A DNA stretch of 5,980 nucleotides, from NCBI GenBank assembly GCA_030146225.1, contig JASLCA010000189.1, forward strand, positions 1 through 5,980, written 5' to 3'. The position numbers and the translations under genes are program-made. The first letter of the stretch is position 1. Each line of letters opens with the position of its first letter. The notes under the pieces are model-generated. The model worked only from the letters and a program-made list of their open reading frames with translations, was not told where the DNA came from and made no database searches. Positions 1-5,980 of this stretch are shown here, piece after piece. The stretch is from Sphingobacterium sp. (GTDB lineage: Bacteria; Bacteroidota; Bacteroidia; Sphingobacteriales; Sphingobacteriaceae).

Positions 1-1326
1 TTTAACTTCCGCAGAGATATGCGATAAAGATTTGCCATCTGCAAAGCGAACTACTGGTACCAATAGACCGTCTTCAACAGCCATCGCAACCCCTACATTC
101 ACATGCTCATTGAAACGAATCTTGTCCCCTCTCCAAGAAGAGTTTACAGCAGGATGTTGCTTCAAGGCAGCAGCTACCGCTTTAATCACAAGGTCATTGA
201 AGGACACCTTAACTGGAGCTACATCATTGATCTGTGTACGCGCAGCCATAGCATTCCCCATATCTACCGAGATCGTTAGGTAGAAGTGTGGTGCAGTAAA
301 CAAAGATTCTCCTAGACGACGTGCGATAGTCTTACGCATCTGAGAAACATTTTGCTCTGTATATTTTTCTTCACCAATGTATTGCGGAAGCGTAATGGTA
401 GGCTTAGCATCGGAAGCAGGAGCTGCAGCTGACTTCGCTTCTGCTTTAGGAGCAGGAACATAGTTTTCTACATCTTTCTTCACGATACGTCCAGCATCAG
501 CTGATCCTTTTACATCGTTTAAGTTAATGCCTTTTTCTTTAGCAATTCTACGTGCTAATGGGGAAGCTTTAACACGTGCATCATCCGTATTGCTTTCTAC
601 TGCCGCAACTGGGGCAGCAACAGGCGTAGCGCTATTGGATTCAGCAGCTACAACAGGCTTCTCAGCCTTGGCAGCAGCAGGTGCAGCTTCTTTTTGATTT
701 AACAAAGGCGTAATATCAGTTCCAGCAGGACCAACAATAGCAATAATGCCATTTACTTTGGCTGCTTCTCCAGCTTCTACACCAATATGAAGCAAGGTAC
801 CATCTGCATACGCAGTAACTTCCATTGTAGCTTTGTCCGTCTCAACATCTGCGATTGCATCGTCAGACTTAATAACATCGCCCACTTTGAAGTTCCATTG
901 TGCAATTACACCTTCTGTCATCGTATCACTTAGCAAAGGCATGGTGATCACTGTACAGCCTAGGTCTTCAGCCGTAACTGTAGCAGTTTCGGCTTCCACA
1001 GCAGCTTCTGCTACTGCTGGAGCTGCTTGCTTTTCTTCAGCTTGCGCTGGCGAAGCATCTTCAGCTAACAAAGCCTTGTAATCTTCACCCTCTTCACCTA
1101 AAACAGCGATTACAGCATCAATAGCTACGGCTTCTCCCTCTTTAGGGCCTATATACAATATAGTACCTTCTTGGTAAGACTCGAAGTCCATTGTTGCTTT
1201 ATCTGTTTCAACTTCGGCGATTAAATCACCGGAGTTTACTTTATCACCGACTTTCTTGTGCCATTTAGCAATCACACCTTCGGTCATTGTGTCGCTCATT
1301 TTCGGCATTCTTACTACTTCAGCCAT
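1..1326 (-). CDS. pdhC: Pyruvate dehydrogenase E2, dihydrolipoamide acetyltransferase (3' end cut by window edge)
   Basis: This is the acetyltransferase core of the pyruvate dehydrogenase complex. It passes the acetyl group from E1 to coenzyme A on a swinging lipoyl arm in the cytoplasm. The reading frame is open for 442 codons from ATG at 1324-1326 to the window edge. Visible domains are: lipoyl domain 1 (about residues 2-77, ETDKAT motif, lipoyl Lys43 at 1198-1200); an Ala/Glu/Pro-rich linker; lipoyl domain 2 (about 125-199, same motif, Lys165 at 832-834); a second Ala/Pro linker; the E1/E3 peripheral-subunit-binding domain (about 253-290, SPLARRIAKEKGI to GRIVKKDV); a third linker; and the start of the catalytic domain (from about 325, with MRKTIARRL and later VAVEDGLLVPVV). 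The catalytic HxxxDG motif and roughly the last 100 residues expected for the family lie outside the window. It follows pdhA by 47 nt with no terminator, so the two are probably cotranscribed. There is only an AT-rich stretch and no clear Shine-Dalgarno before the ATG. The two lipoyl domains and ETDKATM motifs favour PDH over the 2-oxoglutarate or branched-chain E2, and the pdhA neighbour supports this. Confidence 0.96.
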   Translation of the reverse strand, partial: MAEVVRMPKMSDTMTEGVIAKWHKKVGDKVNSGDLIAEVETDKATMDFESYQEGTILYIGPKEGEAVAIDAVIAVLGEEGEDYKALLAEDASPAQAEEKQAAPAVAEAAVEAETATVTAEDLGCTVITMPLLSDTMTEGVIAQWNFKVGDVIKSDDAIADVETDKATMEVTAYADGTLLHIGVEAGEAAKVNGIIAIVGPAGTDITPLLNQKEAAPAAAKAEKPVVAAESNSATPVAAPVAAVESNTDDARVKASPLARRIAKEKGINLNDVKGSADAGRIVKKDVENYVPAPKAEAKSAAAPASDAKPTITLPQYIGEEKYTEQNVSQMRKTIARRLGESLFTAPHFYLTISVDMGNAMAARTQINDVAPVKVSFNDLVIKAVAAALKQHPAVNSSWRGDKIRFNEHVNVGVAMAVEDGLLVPVVRFADGKSLSHISAEVK

Positions 1327-1373
1327 TTGTTATAGTAGATTATATCTTAAAGTTAAAGTAATTCTCTTAATTA

Positions 1374-2369
1374 TTAGTCCATTACAAAAGGATAGTCCTC
1401 TTGAACGTACACGTCATCATATATTTCTGAAGCATCAGGATATGGAGATTCTTCTGCGAATTTCACAGACTCATCCACTACTTTTTTAACATCTGCCTCA
1501 ACCGCTGCAAACCAAGCATCATCTGCATACTTGTTTTCCAAGATGGCCAATTTTGTAGATATCAAAGGATCTTTACCTTTATACTCTTCTAATTCTTCTT
1601 TGGTACGGTACTTAGCTGGGTCCGACATGGAGTGCCCTTTGTAACGGTAGGTACGGATTTCTAAGAAGGTAGGACCTTCTCCCGCACGTGCACGTTGTAC
1701 AGCCTCATCCATTGCATTGTGTACTGCAACAACATCCATTCCATCTACAGCAGAGCTAGGCATATCAAAGCCAAATCCCATCTTATAGATGTCTACCATG
1801 TTGGTCGTACGCTCTACAGAAGTTCCCATTGCATAACCATTGTTTTCACAAACAAAGATTACAGGTAGCTTCCACAACATCGCCATATTCAAAGACTCAT
1901 TGAATGCGCCTTGACGAACAGCGCCGTCGCCCATAAAACATACGTTTACGTTGTCATTTCCAAGATATTTTTCCGCAAAAGCGATACCAGCTCCTAACGG
2001 AATCTGTCCTCCCACGATACCATGGCCACCCATCATCTTGTGTTCTTTAGAGAAAAAGTGCATAGAGCCTCCTTTACCTTTTGAACAACCTGTTACTTTT
2101 CCGTACATCTCTGCCATACAGGAATTCGCCGACATACCTTTGGCCAACGCATGCGCGTGATCACGGTAGGAAGTGATTACTGAATCCTCAGGTCTAGTCG
2201 CTGAAATCGTACCAGCCATAACGGCCTCTTGACCAATGTATAAATGACAAAATCCGCGAATTTTTTGCTGACCATATAATTGACCCGTCTTCTCCTCGAA
2301 TTTACGCATGAGTAGCATAGATTTATACCACTCTAAATATGTTTCTTTTGTTATAGGTGTTGAACTCAT
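1374..2369 (-). CDS. pdhA: Pyruvate dehydrogenase E1 component, alpha subunit
   Basis: This 331-residue protein is the thiamine-diphosphate-binding alpha subunit of a heterotetrameric (alpha2beta2) E1, which decarboxylates pyruvate and acetylates the lipoyl arm of E2. The ThDP/Mg motif runs from GDG (residues 147-149) to the NN pair at 176-177. YRDHAHAL at 68-75 is the conserved active-site His region, and GGSMHFF (100-106) with GGHGIVGGQIPLGAG (114-128) are family blocks. The loop at 241-256 (YRYKGHSMSDP then AKYRT) matches the loop that is phosphorylated in mitochondrial E1 alpha. The first-site Ser is present, but the second-site Ser of the animal enzyme is replaced, as in alphaproteobacterial relatives. 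Length is normal for the short bacterial form. The start is ATG at 2367-2369, preceded by A/T-rich sequence without a clear Shine-Dalgarno. A terminator isolates it from hisS upstream, and pdhC follows after 47 nt. The partner beta subunit is not encoded next to it. A branched-chain E1 alpha is less likely, given the sequence blocks and the E2 neighbour. Confidence 0.97.
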   Translation of the reverse strand: MSSTPITKETYLEWYKSMLLMRKFEEKTGQLYGQQKIRGFCHLYIGQEAVMAGTISATRPEDSVITSYRDHAHALAKGMSANSCMAEMYGKVTGCSKGKGGSMHFFSKEHKMMGGHGIVGGQIPLGAGIAFAEKYLGNDNVNVCFMGDGAVRQGAFNESLNMAMLWKLPVIFVCENNGYAMGTSVERTTNMVDIYKMGFGFDMPSSAVDGMDVVAVHNAMDEAVQRARAGEGPTFLEIRTYRYKGHSMSDPAKYRTKEELEEYKGKDPLISTKLAILENKYADDAWFAAVEADVKKVVDESVKFAEESPYPDASEIYDDVYVQEDYPFVMD

Positions 2370-2403
2370 TTTAACGTATTGAATTTCTTAACTAAACCGA
2401 CTA

Positions 2404-2411
2404 CAAATCTA
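2404..2411 (-). promoter_or_regulatory. Candidate -7 promoter element for pdhA-pdhC
   Basis: Read on the minus strand this is TAGATTTG, an exact match to the Bacteroidota sigma-ABfr -7 consensus TAnnTTTG. It would start transcription near 2397-2401, about 30 nt before the pdhA ATG. The expected -33 TTTG is not clear: only T-rich sequence lies about 23 nt upstream. The position fits, because hisS is closed by a terminator at 2499-2522 and pdhA therefore needs its own promoter in 2370-2498. An eight-base consensus with two free positions can arise by chance, so this is a candidate only. Confidence 0.45.
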
Positions 2412-2498
2412 ATCATTTCCAATGAGATTTTGGATAAAATTTCGGCAGGATTTAGTCTATTAATGTCACAAAACTATTTACTTACTAGAATATCACAT

Positions 2499-2522
2499 AA
2501 AAAAACGGTCAAAATGACCGTT
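2499..2522 (-). terminator. Rho-independent terminator after hisS
   Basis: On the minus strand a perfect 8-bp stem (AACGGTCA pairing with TGACCGTT, 2515-2522 with 2504-2511) encloses a 3-nt loop. It runs directly into an uninterrupted run of seven T residues (2505 down to 2499, the first two being part of the stem). It begins 3 nt past the hisS stop codon, which is the classical position. It should end the fabF-rnc-hisS unit and separate it from pdhA. Confidence 0.88.
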
Positions 2523-2525
2523 CTA

Positions 2526-3905
2526 TTATTTTAAAAATTTGATAAGCTCATCTAGGGTCAAGCCTTGCTGCTCACCAGTCTTCATATCCTTAATCGAAAG
2601 CTGCCCACTCCGAATTTCTTCTTCACCAATAAGCAGTACATGTGGAATCCCTTTGTTGTCCGCATAACTCATCTGCTTCTTCAGCTTTACAGCAGCGGGA
2701 TACAACTCTACGGCAATCCCTTCGGCTCTGAGCTTCGCTAATATTGGCAATGCATAGGCCTCCCCTTCAGCATCAAAGTTGACGATTAATAGCTGGGTGC
2801 TGCTCGCGGCAGATTCTGGAAATAGGTTTAACTCTTCCAAAACATCATAGATACGATCTGCCCCAAAGGACACGCCTACCCCAGTCAGGTCTTTTAGGCC
2901 AAACATGCCCGTAAGGTCATCGTAGCGACCACCCCCGCCTATACTTCCCATCGCAACCTCATTGGTCTTGACTTCAAAGATACAGCCGGTATAGTAGTTA
3001 AGGCCACGCGCCAGGGTAATATCAAGCTCCAGGACCTTGTCCAAGATGGCTGCTTGGCCAAAAGCTGCTAGAATAGCAAATACCTCTTCAATCTCCTGCA
3101 CTCCAGCCAAGCCAGTTTCGGAAATCGCTAGGACCTGCTTTAAGCTGGCTAACTTCGTTGCATTGCTACCTTCCAATAGGATAATCGGACGCAGGGTATC
3201 TAAGTCTGCCTCGGTAAATCCGCGCTCCAACAATTCTTTATTAACGCCTTCAAGCCCAATCTTGTCCAACTTGTCAATGGCTACTGTCATATCCACAATA
3301 AGTTCCGGCTTACCAATTACCTCAGCAATCCCCGTCAGAATCTTCCGGTTGTTGATCTTGATTGTAAAATCTTTTAAGCCCAAAGCCAATAAGGCTTCTT
3401 GATAGATCAGGATAAACTCCGCCTCATTCAGCAATGAACTTGACCCAACCACATCTACATCACATTGGTAAAACTCTCTATAACGTCCACGTTGTGGCCT
3501 GTCGGCACGCCAAACGGGCTGAATCTGATAGCGCTTAAAGGGCATGGTCAGACTGTTTTGATGCATAACTACAAAGCGCGCAAAAGGCACCGTAAGGTCG
3601 TAGCGCAATGCTTTCTCAGAAATATGGGGAACCAATTTGGTAGACAACTTTTCAGCAAGTAGATTTTCCGGCGCTTTACTGAGGTAGTCTCCTGAATTTA
3701 AAATCTTAAAGATCAAGCGATCTCCCTCTTCACCATACTTGCCTGTAAGTGTAGCGAGGTTTTCAAATGTAGGAGTTTGAATTTCATTATAACCGAATTT
3801 TTTAAATACAGTCTTTAGGGTATTGAATATAAAATTACGCTTTTCCATTTCTACAGGAGAAAAGTCACGCGTTCCTTTAGCCAACGAAGGTTTGATATTT
3901 GCCAT
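2526..3905 (-). CDS. hisS: Histidine--tRNA ligase (class II)
   Basis: This 459-residue cytoplasmic enzyme activates histidine with ATP and loads it onto tRNA-His. The N-terminus (KGTRDFSP, 10-17) and RYDLTVPFARFV (101-112) are typical of HisRS. Motif 2 lies at about 123-153, with the ATP-binding Arg133 and GRYREFYQCD (140-149). The HisRS-specific insertion occupies about 180-290. The histidine-binding signatures are ARGLNYYTG (299-307) and GGGGRYDDL (323-331). Motif 3 is GVGVSFGADRI (342-352, with Arg351; Asp350 replaces the usual Glu). The anticodon-binding domain covers about 370-459. Several blocks (REFYQCD, LARGLxYYTG) resemble eukaryotic HisRS more than the E. coli enzyme. It is somewhat longer than E. 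coli HisRS but ordinary for Bacteroidota. The ATG at 3903-3905 gives the family-typical N-terminus. It lies 37 nt after rnc without an intervening terminator, so read-through from rnc is likely. A terminator follows it immediately. The HisZ paralogue is unlikely, since both the catalytic motifs and the anticodon domain are present. Confidence 0.97.
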   Translation of the reverse strand: MANIKPSLAKGTRDFSPVEMEKRNFIFNTLKTVFKKFGYNEIQTPTFENLATLTGKYGEEGDRLIFKILNSGDYLSKAPENLLAEKLSTKLVPHISEKALRYDLTVPFARFVVMHQNSLTMPFKRYQIQPVWRADRPQRGRYREFYQCDVDVVGSSSLLNEAEFILIYQEALLALGLKDFTIKINNRKILTGIAEVIGKPELIVDMTVAIDKLDKIGLEGVNKELLERGFTEADLDTLRPIILLEGSNATKLASLKQVLAISETGLAGVQEIEEVFAILAAFGQAAILDKVLELDITLARGLNYYTGCIFEVKTNEVAMGSIGGGGRYDDLTGMFGLKDLTGVGVSFGADRIYDVLEELNLFPESAASSTQLLIVNFDAEGEAYALPILAKLRAEGIAVELYPAAVKLKKQMSYADNKGIPHVLLIGEEEIRSGQLSIKDMKTGEQQGLTLDELIKFLK

Positions 3906-3909
3906 GTGG

Positions 3910-3940
3910 CAAAGTTAATATATACAAGTGAAAAGCGAAA
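3910..3940 (-). promoter_or_regulatory. Possible promoter just before hisS
   Basis: On the minus strand TAACTTTG (3910-3917) matches the Bacteroidota -7 consensus TAnnTTTG exactly. TTTC (3937-3940) stands 19 nt upstream, one mismatch from the -33 TTTG at a suitable distance. Only 4 nt separate the -7 box from the hisS ATG, so transcription from here would be leaderless or nearly so. The rnc-hisS gap is AT-rich, so chance is a real possibility and hisS may simply be cotranscribed with rnc. Confidence 0.3.
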
Positions 3941-3942
3941 GC

Positions 3943-4701
3943 TTATAATTGACGAGAAAAATCTTCTGTTTCGAATACTTTGAGGTATTCACACGCCTTT
4001 TCAGCAGCAAGCTTTTCGGCACTTTTCTTATTGAAGTCACGCCCCATACCACATACTTCGCCTTCAACCAAAGCTTCTACAGTAAACAATTTTGGAGACT
4101 CCCCTGCTGGGCTATCTACCTGTACAAATTGCACGTCCTTGCCCAGATGTTGGCACCACTCGATCAATCGACTTTTAAAGTTCGTCTCTGTAATCTCTAG
4201 GGTATGTATATCTACGTGAGGCTTGATAATACGGGTAAGTAAAAATTCACGGGTGAATTCATAGCCTCGATCAATATAGACAGCACCCACGACGGCCTCA
4301 AAAACATCCCCCAGCAAAGAGCTTTGCTTGTTGGGGTAACTAATCATGCGCGCATCGTATTCAACAAACTCATTAAAGCCTAGTTTCCTAGACAATTGAT
4401 TTAGATTAGCACGACTTACAATCTTTGAGCGTAACTCAGTCAAAAAGCCTTCATCTTTGTAGGGATACATTTTGAAGAGCAATTCAGCTATAACAGAGCC
4501 CAGTACGGCATCGCCCAAAAACTCCAAGCGTTCGTAACTATTCTTAGCCCCCATCTTAATAGGCACCGCCACTGACTTATGACGAAAAGCCATCTGGTAC
4601 AACTTAACATTCCCAGGGACGAAGCCAAAAATATTCTTTAGCTTTCGAACGTAGTCTCGATGAGGAGAAAAGTACAAGTAGTAAATACTGGAGAAAGACA
4701 T
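3943..4701 (-). CDS. rnc: Ribonuclease III
   Basis: This 252-residue double-strand-specific endoribonuclease processes rRNA precursors and other structured RNAs in the cytoplasm. The catalytic domain spans about residues 20-160. The signature ERLEFLGDAVL (57-67) carries the metal-coordinating Glu60 and Asp64. The second acidic pair, Asp132 and Glu135, is in the block LLGDVFEAVVGAVYIDRG (129-146). HKS (41-43) is also conserved. A C-terminal double-stranded-RNA-binding domain follows (about 173-241), ending in the KKSAEKLAAEKACEYL helix. All catalytic residues expected for the family are visible. It is longer than the 226-residue E. coli protein because of an N-terminal extension (YLYFSPHRDYVRKLKNIFG) that I associate with Bacteroidota homologues. 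The start is ATG at 4699-4701; the next in-frame Met, residue 37, would cut into the catalytic domain. It follows fabF by 78 nt, an arrangement common in Bacteroidota, and precedes hisS by 37 nt. A stable hairpin 19 nt before its start may affect its expression. Confidence 0.97.
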   Translation of the reverse strand: MSFSSIYYLYFSPHRDYVRKLKNIFGFVPGNVKLYQMAFRHKSVAVPIKMGAKNSYERLEFLGDAVLGSVIAELLFKMYPYKDEGFLTELRSKIVSRANLNQLSRKLGFNEFVEYDARMISYPNKQSSLLGDVFEAVVGAVYIDRGYEFTREFLLTRIIKPHVDIHTLEITETNFKSRLIEWCQHLGKDVQFVQVDSPAGESPKLFTVEALVEGEVCGMGRDFNKKSAEKLAAEKACEYLKVFETEDFSRQL

Positions 4702-4709
4702 TCTCTGTT

Positions 4710-4749
4710 AAAATAAAGGAATAGGTAGCCTCGAATAGAAGCTACCTAT
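4710..4749 (-). terminator. Hairpin between fabF and rnc: terminator or attenuator
   Basis: On the minus strand a perfect 9-bp stem (ATAGGTAGC at 4741-4749 with GCTACCTAT at 4721-4729) can extend inward by one G-U, one A-U and one G-C pair. This gives about 12 bp closed by a 5-nt loop. It is followed by a T-rich but interrupted tract (TCCTTTATTTT, 4710-4720). It starts 30 nt after the fabF stop and ends 19 nt before the rnc ATG. This is the form of an intrinsic terminator with imperfect U-tract, so partial termination that lowers rnc and hisS relative to fabF is the likeliest role. Other possible roles are protection of the fabF mRNA 3' end or control of rnc translation. Confidence 0.55.
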
Positions 4750-4779
4750 GAATATCATTGTTCATCTGACTTAACCACA

Positions 4780-5980
4780 TTAAGCCTGATATTTTTTTAC
4801 AATAAATGATGCGTTGTGACCTCCGAAACCAAAGGTATTGCTCAAGGCTGCATTTACTACACGCTTTTGTGCGGTATTGAATGTAAAATTCAGCTTGTTG
4901 TCAATCTCTGGATCATCCGTGAAGTGGTTGATTGTCGGAGGCACGATATCATGCTTTACAGCCAATATCGATGCAATTCCTTCTATCGCCCCAGCAGCCC
5001 CCAATAAGTGGCCTGTCATGGATTTTGTAGAGCTAATGTTTAGCTTGTAAGCATGCTCGCCAAAAAGGTCTACAATAGCTTTCGTCTCGCTAACATCCCC
5101 TACAGGTGTAGAAGTACCATGAACATTGATGTAATCAATAGCAGAAAAATCCATCTCTGCATCTTTTACGGCCATGGTCATCGCCAACTTTGCACCCAAT
5201 CCTTCTGGATGGGAAGCAGTGATATGATGCGCATCTGCGCTCATTCCTCCGCCTACAACTTCAGCGTAAATCTTAGCACCCCTAGCCAATGCATGCTCTA
5301 GGCTTTCCAAGATTAAGGCACCCGCACCTTCACCAGAAACAAATCCATCCCGATCCTTATCAAAAGGACGCGAGGCAGTCTTTGGGTCATCATTACGGGT
5401 AGACAAGGCATGCATAGCATTGAAACCTCCTATACCGGCTTCGTTTATTGTGGCCTCTGAACCTCCAGTGATAATAATATCCGCTCTTCCCATACGAATA
5501 TAGGTGAAAGCATCAATCATCGCATTGGTTGCCGAAGCACACGCTGAAACTGCCGAAAAATTAGGTCCTCGCAAGCCATAGCGCATAGAAATATGTCCAG
5601 GTGCAATATCAACTAACATCTTAGGAATAAAGAAAGGATTGAAACGAGGTGTTCCATCCCCTTGTGAGTATTTCACAACTTCTTCTGTAAAAGTTGTCAA
5701 ACCTCCAATACCTGAACCCCAAATAACGCCAATACGATTGGTGTCTAACTTATCAAACTCTAAACCGGCATCTTGCACGGCCTCATCGGTCGCTGCAATC
5801 GCATACTGGACAAAGGGGTCGACTTTACGTGCCTCTTTGCGATCCATATAATCATGCGGATCAAACCCTTTTACTTCACAAGCAAATTGGGTTTTAAATT
5901 TTGATGCATCAAAATGCGTAATAGGAGCAGCGCCGCTCACACCGTTAATCAATCCGTCCCAGTAAGCTGAAACAGAATTT
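4780..5980 (-). CDS. fabF: 3-oxoacyl-[acyl-carrier-protein] synthase II (5' end cut by window edge)
   Basis: This elongating condensing enzyme of type II fatty-acid synthesis joins an acyl chain on its active-site Cys with malonyl-ACP, releasing CO2. About 399 codons are visible. The Cys-His-His triad is present: Cys in SAVSACASATNAM (codon 5539-5541), His in NVHGTSTPVGD (5119-5121) and His in KSMTGHLLGAAGA (5008-5010). The conserved Lys lies just before the second His (5023-5025). The C-terminal block SNTFGFGGHNASFIVKK is typical of KAS II. Two His residues with Cys exclude FabH (Cys-His-Asn). The frame remains open to the window edge, and the residues before the first possible TTG (5950-5952) read NSVSAYWDG, continuing the family's N-terminal helix. 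That TTG is therefore an internal Leu codon. Only about 18 residues seem to be missing, including the VVVTGLG strand. An acpP gene is expected upstream, outside the window. FabB is less likely on overall sequence. Confidence 0.96.
   Translation of the reverse strand, partial: NSVSAYWDGLINGVSGAAPITHFDASKFKTQFACEVKGFDPHDYMDRKEARKVDPFVQYAIAATDEAVQDAGLEFDKLDTNRIGVIWGSGIGGLTTFTEEVVKYSQGDGTPRFNPFFIPKMLVDIAPGHISMRYGLRGPNFSAVSACASATNAMIDAFTYIRMGRADIIITGGSEATINEAGIGGFNAMHALSTRNDDPKTASRPFDKDRDGFVSGEGAGALILESLEHALARGAKIYAEVVGGGMSADAHHITASHPEGLGAKLAMTMAVKDAEMDFSAIDYINVHGTSTPVGDVSETKAIVDLFGEHAYKLNISSTKSMTGHLLGAAGAIEGIASILAVKHDIVPPTINHFTDDPEIDNKLNFTFNTAQKRVVNAALSNTFGFGGHNASFIVKKYQA

Noticed and set aside
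1327..1373. pdhA-pdhC gap examined for a terminator or promoter
   Set aside because: It is AT-rich, with no stem-loop and only a near match (TAACTTTA) to the -7 consensus; cotranscription explains it better.
32..1489. Several plus-strand open frames of 77-83 codons opposite pdhC and the end of pdhA
   Set aside because: Ser/Ala/Thr-rich compositions are what the complement of Ala/Pro/Glu-rich E2 linkers yields; no motifs, and all overlap strongly supported genes.
3037..3402. 121-codon plus-strand open frame opposite hisS
   Set aside because: It lies wholly antisense to a well-conserved hisS region; its product has no recognisable motif and looks like a reverse-strand shadow of the coding frame.
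3933..3944. Small inverted repeat AAGC-GAAA-GCTT at the rnc stop codon
   Set aside because: A 4-bp stem overlapping the stop codon with no T-run is too weak to be a terminator between rnc and hisS.
1..5980. Search for mobile elements, CRISPR repeats, tRNA/rRNA genes, phage or defence genes, or an undescribed system
   Set aside because: The whole window is accounted for by five conserved housekeeping genes in one direction with short gaps; no direct-repeat arrays, transposase-like frames or unexplained open frames were seen.

Overview
The window looks like ordinary core chromosome from a member of the Bacteroidota, most likely Sphingobacteriaceae (Sphingobacterium/Pedobacter-like). The reasons are the protein family variants (fabF followed by rnc, E1-alpha followed directly by E2 of pyruvate dehydrogenase, a eukaryote-like HisRS), the lack of strong Shine-Dalgarno sequences, AT-rich gene gaps, and two sites matching the Bacteroidota -7 promoter consensus TAnnTTTG. 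The genus is inferred from remembered family features, not from a database search.

All five genes are on the minus strand, so transcription runs from high to low coordinates. In that order they are: fabF (beta-ketoacyl-ACP synthase II, 4780-5980, N-terminus cut off by the window edge); a 78-nt gap with a strong hairpin; rnc (ribonuclease III, 3943-4701); a 37-nt gap; hisS (histidyl-tRNA synthetase, 2526-3905); a clear intrinsic terminator; a 156-nt gap with a candidate promoter; pdhA (pyruvate dehydrogenase E1 alpha, 1374-2369); a 47-nt gap; and pdhC (dihydrolipoamide acetyltransferase E2, 1-1326, C-terminus cut off by the window edge).

There appear to be two transcription units. The first is fabF-rnc-hisS, joining fatty-acid elongation, RNA processing and tRNA charging. 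It is possibly modulated by the fabF/rnc hairpin and ends at the terminator after hisS. The second is pdhA-pdhC, two of the subunits that convert pyruvate to acetyl-CoA. The E1-beta gene is not next to them, so it must lie outside the window. Acetyl-CoA from PDH feeds the malonyl-ACP used by FabF, but the two units are adjacent without any visible shared control.

I found no RNA gene, mobile element, CRISPR array, phage gene or unknown coding region. No gap exceeds 300 bases, and coding density is about 95%. I see no novel biological system here. The points worth a second look are small regulatory features in the gaps.
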